Assembly: GCA_033558025.1 (NCBI GenBank)
Contig: JAUCEF010000005.1
Span: forward strand, 1,736,001 to 1,800,000
Length of the DNA: 64,000 bases
Origin: Phytophthora sp. 'mugwort'
Lineage: Eukaryota > Oomycota > Peronosporomycetes > Peronosporales > Peronosporaceae
Reading direction: 5' to 3'
Positions 60,323 to 64,000 of this stretch are shown here, one piece after another. The first letter of the stretch is position 1; each line of letters starts with the position of its first letter. The position numbers and the translations under genes are program-made. Below the pieces are notes generated by a model. That model ran no database searches. It was not told the DNA's origin and saw nothing but the letters and a program-made list of their open reading frames with translations.

Positions 60323-60395
60323 TGGTCATACAGGGGCTCGAACCCTGGACCGCAGCGTTATTAGCACTGTGCTCTACCGACTGAGCTATACGACC
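60323..60395 (-). tRNA. tRNA-Ile (AAU), copy 112
   Basis: Consensus body. Leader S3; trailer T334; singleton A80C at 60038. Confidence 0.97.
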
Positions 60396-60862
60396 GGCAA
60401 GAGCATACCACACACAACCAAAAAAAAAATTCACACAAAACCGAAGCAATGCACACACGCTGGCTCCACCACGCGCTTCTCCCCATTATTGCGCTGCTCT
60501 ACAGCCTCCACTTCATCCTGCCATCCGCTTTCTTCTCCATCCAAACTTACATCCGCTCAAACATATCGCCTTATACGATGCCTTTCGCAGTCCACAGCGA
60601 TCGATTCGCGCGTCGACAAGCCCCGCCAGATCCACTGCCACCTAGCGCAAGCGTCAGTGACCGTCTACACAACCGTAAACAAAAGCGAGGCTCAAACCAC
60701 CCGTTCGGCATTGAGCCGTCGAGGCACACCCAGTCGAGTCCGTTTGAAGGTGTGTCGCGACTTTGGATTGGCTGGTATGCGTCGCCGAACCACAGTATGC
60801 CCCGCATCAGGCTGAAGAAGACGCAAAAGCCGGCGCGCTCGAGGAATGAGAAGAGAGCAAAA

Positions 60863-60935
60863 TGGTCATACAGGGGCTCGAACCCTGGACCGCAGCGTTA
60901 TTAGCACTGTGCTCTACCGACTGAGCTATACGACC
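60863..60935 (-). tRNA. tRNA-Ile (AAU), copy 113
   Basis: Consensus body. Leader S4; trailer G334. Confidence 0.97.
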
Positions 60936-61402
60936 GGCAAGAGCATACCACACACAACCAAAGCAAAAATTCACACAAAACCGAAGCAATGCACACACGC
61001 TGGCTCCACCACGCGCTTCTCCCCATTATTGCGCTGCTCTACAGCCTCCACTTCATCCTGCCATCCGCTTTCTTCTCCATCCAAACTTACATCCGCTCAA
61101 ACATATCGCCTTATACGATGCCTTTCGCAGTCCACAGCGATCGATTCGCGCGTCGACAAGCCCCGCCAGATCCACTGCCACCTAGCGCAAGCGTCAGTGA
61201 CCGTCTACACAACCGTAAACAAAAGCGAGGCTCAAACCACCCGTTCGGCATTGAGCCGTCGAGGCACACCCAGTCGAGTCCGTTTGAAGGTGTGTCGCGA
61301 CTTTGGATTGGCTGGTATGCGTCGCCGAACCACAGTATGCCCCGCATCAGGCTGAAGAAGACGCAAAAGCCTGCGCGCTCGAGGAATGAGAAGAGAGCAA
61401 AA

Positions 61403-61475
61403 TGGTCATACAGGGGCTCGAACCCTGGACCGCAGCGTTATTAGCACTGTGCTCTACCGACTGAGCTATACGACC
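61403..61475 (-). tRNA. tRNA-Ile (AAU), copy 114
   Basis: Consensus body. Leader S4; trailer T334. Confidence 0.97.
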
Positions 61476-61942
61476 GGCAAGAGCATACCACACACAACCA
61501 AAGCAAAAATTCACACAAAACCGAAGCAATGCACACACGCTGGCTCCACCACGCGCTTCTCCCCATTATTGCGCTGCTCTACAGCCTCCACTTCATCCTG
61601 CCATCCGCTTTCTTCTCCATCCAAACTTACATCCGCTCAAACATATCGCCTTATACGATGCCTTTCGCAGTCCACAGCGATCGATTCGCGCGTCGACAAG
61701 CCCCGCCAGATCCACTGCCACCTAGCGCAAGCGTCAGTGACCGTCTACACAACCGTAAACAAAAGCGAGGCTCAAACCACCCGTTCGGCATTGAGCCGTC
61801 GAGGCACACCCAGTCGAGTCCGTTTGAAGGTGTGTCGCGACTTTGGATTGGCTGGTATGCGTCGCCGAACCACAGTATGCCCCGCATCAGGCTGAAGAAG
61901 ACGCAAAAGCCTGCGCGCTCGAGGAATGAGAAGAGAGCAAAA

Positions 61943-62015
61943 TGGTCATACAGGGGCTCGAACCCTGGACCGCAGCGTTATTAGCACTGTGCTCTACCGA
62001 CTGAGCTATACGACC
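61943..62015 (-). tRNA. tRNA-Ile (AAU), copy 115
   Basis: Consensus body. Leader S4; trailer T334. Confidence 0.97.
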
Positions 62016-62482
62016 GGCAAGAGCATACCACACACAACCAAAGCAAAAATTCACACAAAACCGAAGCAATGCACACACGCTGGCTCCACCACGCGCTTCT
62101 CCCCATTATTGCGCTGCTCTACAGCCTCCACTTCATCCTGCCATCCGCTTTCTTCTCCATCCAAACTTACATCCGCTCAAACATATCGCCTTATACGATG
62201 CCTTTCGCAGTCCACAGCGATCGATTCGCGCGTCGACAAGCCCCGCCAGATCCACTGCCACCTAGCGCAAGCGTCAGTGACCGTCTACACAACCGTAAAC
62301 AAAAGCGAGGCTCAAACCACCCGTTCGGCATTGAGCCGTCGAGGCACACCCAGTCGAGTCCGTTTGAAGGTGTGTCGCGACTTTGGATTGGCTGGTATGC
62401 GTCGCCGAACCACAGTATGCCCCGCATCAGGCTGAAGAAGACGCAAAAGCCTGCGCGCTCGAGGAATGAGAAGAGAGCAAAA

Positions 62483-62555
62483 TGGTCATACAGGGGCTCG
62501 AACCCTGGACCGCAGCGTTATTAGCACTGTGCTCTACCGACTGAGCTATACGACC
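62483..62555 (-). tRNA. tRNA-Ile (AAU), copy 116
   Basis: Consensus body. Leader S3; trailer T334. Confidence 0.97.
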
Positions 62556-63022
62556 GGCAAGAGCATACCACACACAACCAAAAAAAAAATTCACACAAAA
62601 CCGAAGCAATGCACACACGCTGGCTCCACCACGCGCTTCTCCCCATTATTGCGCTGCTCTACAGCCTCCACTTCATCCTGCCATCCGCTTTCTTCTCCAT
62701 CCAAACTTACATCCGCTCAAACATATCGCCTTATACGATGCCTTTCGCAGTCCACAGCGATCGATTCGCGCGTCGACAAGCCCCGCCAGATCCACTGCCA
62801 CCTAGCGCAAGCGTCAGTGACCGTCTACACAACCGTAAACAAAAGCGAGGCTCAAACCACCCGTTCGGCATTGAGCCGTCGAGGCACACCCAGTCGAGTC
62901 CGTTTGAAGGTGTGTCGCGACTTTGGATTGGCTGGTATGCGTCGCCGAACCACAGTATGCCCCGCATCAGGCTGAAGAAGACGCAAAAGCCGGCGCGCTC
63001 GAGGAATGAGAAGAGAGCAAAA

Positions 63023-63095
63023 TGGTCATACAGGGGCTCGAACCCTGGACCGCAGCGTTATTAGCACTGTGCTCTACCGACTGAGCTATACGACC
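63023..63095 (-). tRNA. tRNA-Ile (AAU), copy 117
   Basis: Consensus body. Leader S1; trailer G334. Confidence 0.97.
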
Positions 63096-63562
63096 GGCAA
63101 GAGCATACCACACACAACCAAAACAAAAATTCACACAAAACCGAAGCAATGCACACACGCTGGCTCCACCACGCGCTTCTCCCCATTATTGCGCTGCTCT
63201 ACAGCCTCCACTTCATCCTGCCATCCGCTTTCTTCTCCATCCAAACTTACATCCGCTCAAACATATCGCCTTATACGATGCCTTTCGCAGTCCACAGCGA
63301 TCGATTCGCGCGTCGACAAGCCCCGCCAGATCCACTGCCACCTAGCGCAAGCGTCAGTGACCGTCTACACAACCGTAAACAAAAGCGAGGCTCAAACCAC
63401 CCGTTCGGCATTGAGCCGTCGAGGCACACCCAGTCGAGTCCGTTTGAAGGTGTGTCGCGACTTTGGATTGGCTGGTATGCGTCGCCGAACCACAGTATGC
63501 CCCGCATCAGGCTGAAGAAGACGCAAAAGCCGGCGCGCTCGAGGAATGAGAAGAGAGCAAAA

Positions 63563-63635
63563 TGGTCATACAGGGGCTCGAACCCTGGACCGCAGCGTTA
63601 TTAGCACTGTGCTCTACCGACTGAGCTATACGACC
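63563..63635 (-). tRNA. tRNA-Ile (AAU), copy 118
   Basis: Consensus body. Leader S4; trailer G334. Last complete gene; the next copy would begin just past the window end. Confidence 0.97.
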
Positions 63636-64000
63636 GGCAAGAGCATACCACACACAACCAAAGCAAAAATTCACACAAAACCGAAGCAATGCACACACGC
63701 TGGCTCCACCACGCGCTTCTCCCCATTATTGCGCTGCTCTACAGCCTCCACTTCATCCTGCCATCCGCTTTCTTCTCCATCCAAACTTACATCCGCTCAA
63801 ACATATCGCCTTATACGATGCCTTTCGCAGTCCACAGCGATCGATTCGCGCGTCGACAAGCCCCGCCAGATCCACTGCCACCTAGCGCAAGCGTCAGTGA
63901 CCGTCTACACAACCGTAAACAAAAGCGAGGCTCAAACCACCCGTTCGGCATTGAGCCGTCGAGGCACACCCAGTCGAGTCCGTTTGAAGGTGTGTCGCGA
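63636..64000. repeat. Partial unit at the right edge
   Basis: The leader and most of a spacer of the same unit, cut by the window end before the next terminator. No gene. Confidence 0.95.

Larger units (their letters stand above)
1..64000. repeat. Tandem array of ~540-bp tRNA-Ile units, ~118.5 copies
   Basis: The same unit recurs across the whole window with a period of 540 bp; the opening bases at 1 recur at 541, 1081 and onward. Two periods are 539 bp (tRNA copies 45-46 and 48-49) and five are 544 bp (56-57, 65-66, 66-67, 74-75, 107-108). Every unit has the same orientation. Units differ from each other at only a few sites, so they have been homogenised recently. No flanking unique sequence is seen, so true array length is unknown and exceeds 64 kb. 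Single-type tRNA arrays with spacers are known from Entamoeba and, on a smaller scale, from plants and animals; this one is long and contains a single isoacceptor. Confidence 0.99.

Noticed and set aside
1..64000. CRISPR array
   Set aside because: The repeat is regular, but the units are near identical throughout with no short repeat plus unique spacers, no cas genes, and the genome is eukaryotic.
1..64000. Bacterial or organellar tRNA-Ile cluster
   Set aside because: The anticodon is AAU, not GAU or modified CAU, CCA is not encoded, and Pol III boxes and a T4 terminator are present.
1..64000. Pure assembly artefact (one unit repeated by the assembler)
   Set aside because: Units carry a structured set of substitutions and length variants with linked haplotypes, which a simple duplication artefact would not make. 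Exact copy number and order still depend on long-read support.

Overview
The whole window is one tandem array. A unit of about 540 bp repeats head to tail about 118.5 times, and each unit carries one tRNA gene on the minus strand: tRNA-Ile with an AAU anticodon. There are 118 complete tRNA genes and no sequence outside the array. The array runs off both ends of the window. I find no protein-coding gene. The many short open frames are by-products of a repeated unit, and several of them read antisense through the tRNA.

The organism is a eukaryote. An A34 anticodon for isoleucine (read as inosine) is the eukaryotic solution, while bacteria and archaea normally use GAU. No CCA is encoded; the discriminator base is followed directly by a T4 RNA polymerase III terminator. 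The internal A and B boxes are intact. The unit has roughly even base composition and is rich in CpG, so it does not look like a CpG-depleted vertebrate genome or the very AT-rich Entamoeba genome. I cannot name the taxon; a fungus, alga or other protist is plausible.

Unit layout (unit coordinate 1 = window base 1): pyrimidine-rich tract with CATCC motifs, 1-57; featureless spacer with a small inverted repeat at 191-219; backup T4 at 327-330; T4 terminator at 361-364; tRNA on the minus strand at 365-437; A/C-rich leader upstream of the tRNA, about 438-500. Spacers between tRNAs are 467 bp, except two of 466 and five of 471.

Units differ at about 25 spacer sites. In the haplotype codes used below, leader S1 = aaaacaaaaa, S2 = aaaacaacaa, S2t = S2 plus A480T, S3 = aaaaaaaaaa, S4 = aaagcaaaaa, S5 = aaaacataaa, S6 = aaaaacaaa (one base shorter). 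Further leader sites are 439, 445, 446 and 454; the trailer marker is G334 or T334. These markers divide the array into domains: 0-9 kb mixed S1/S2, with three tRNAs altered at base 48; 9.5-21.9 kb higher-order blocks of S2t units separated by S3 units; 22-35 kb S5/S4/S1, with an exact three-unit duplication and a dimer repeat; 35-58 kb mostly T334 with a second pyrimidine-tract allele; 58-64 kb mostly S4/S3 with the first tract allele. This is the pattern expected from unequal crossover and gene conversion spreading local variants.

Of the 118 tRNA bodies, 114 are identical by eye, three carry C48G (loss of the 15-48 Levitt pair) and one carries A73G (changed discriminator). Whether the array is a tRNA supply locus, a chromosome-structural satellite, or both cannot be settled from sequence.
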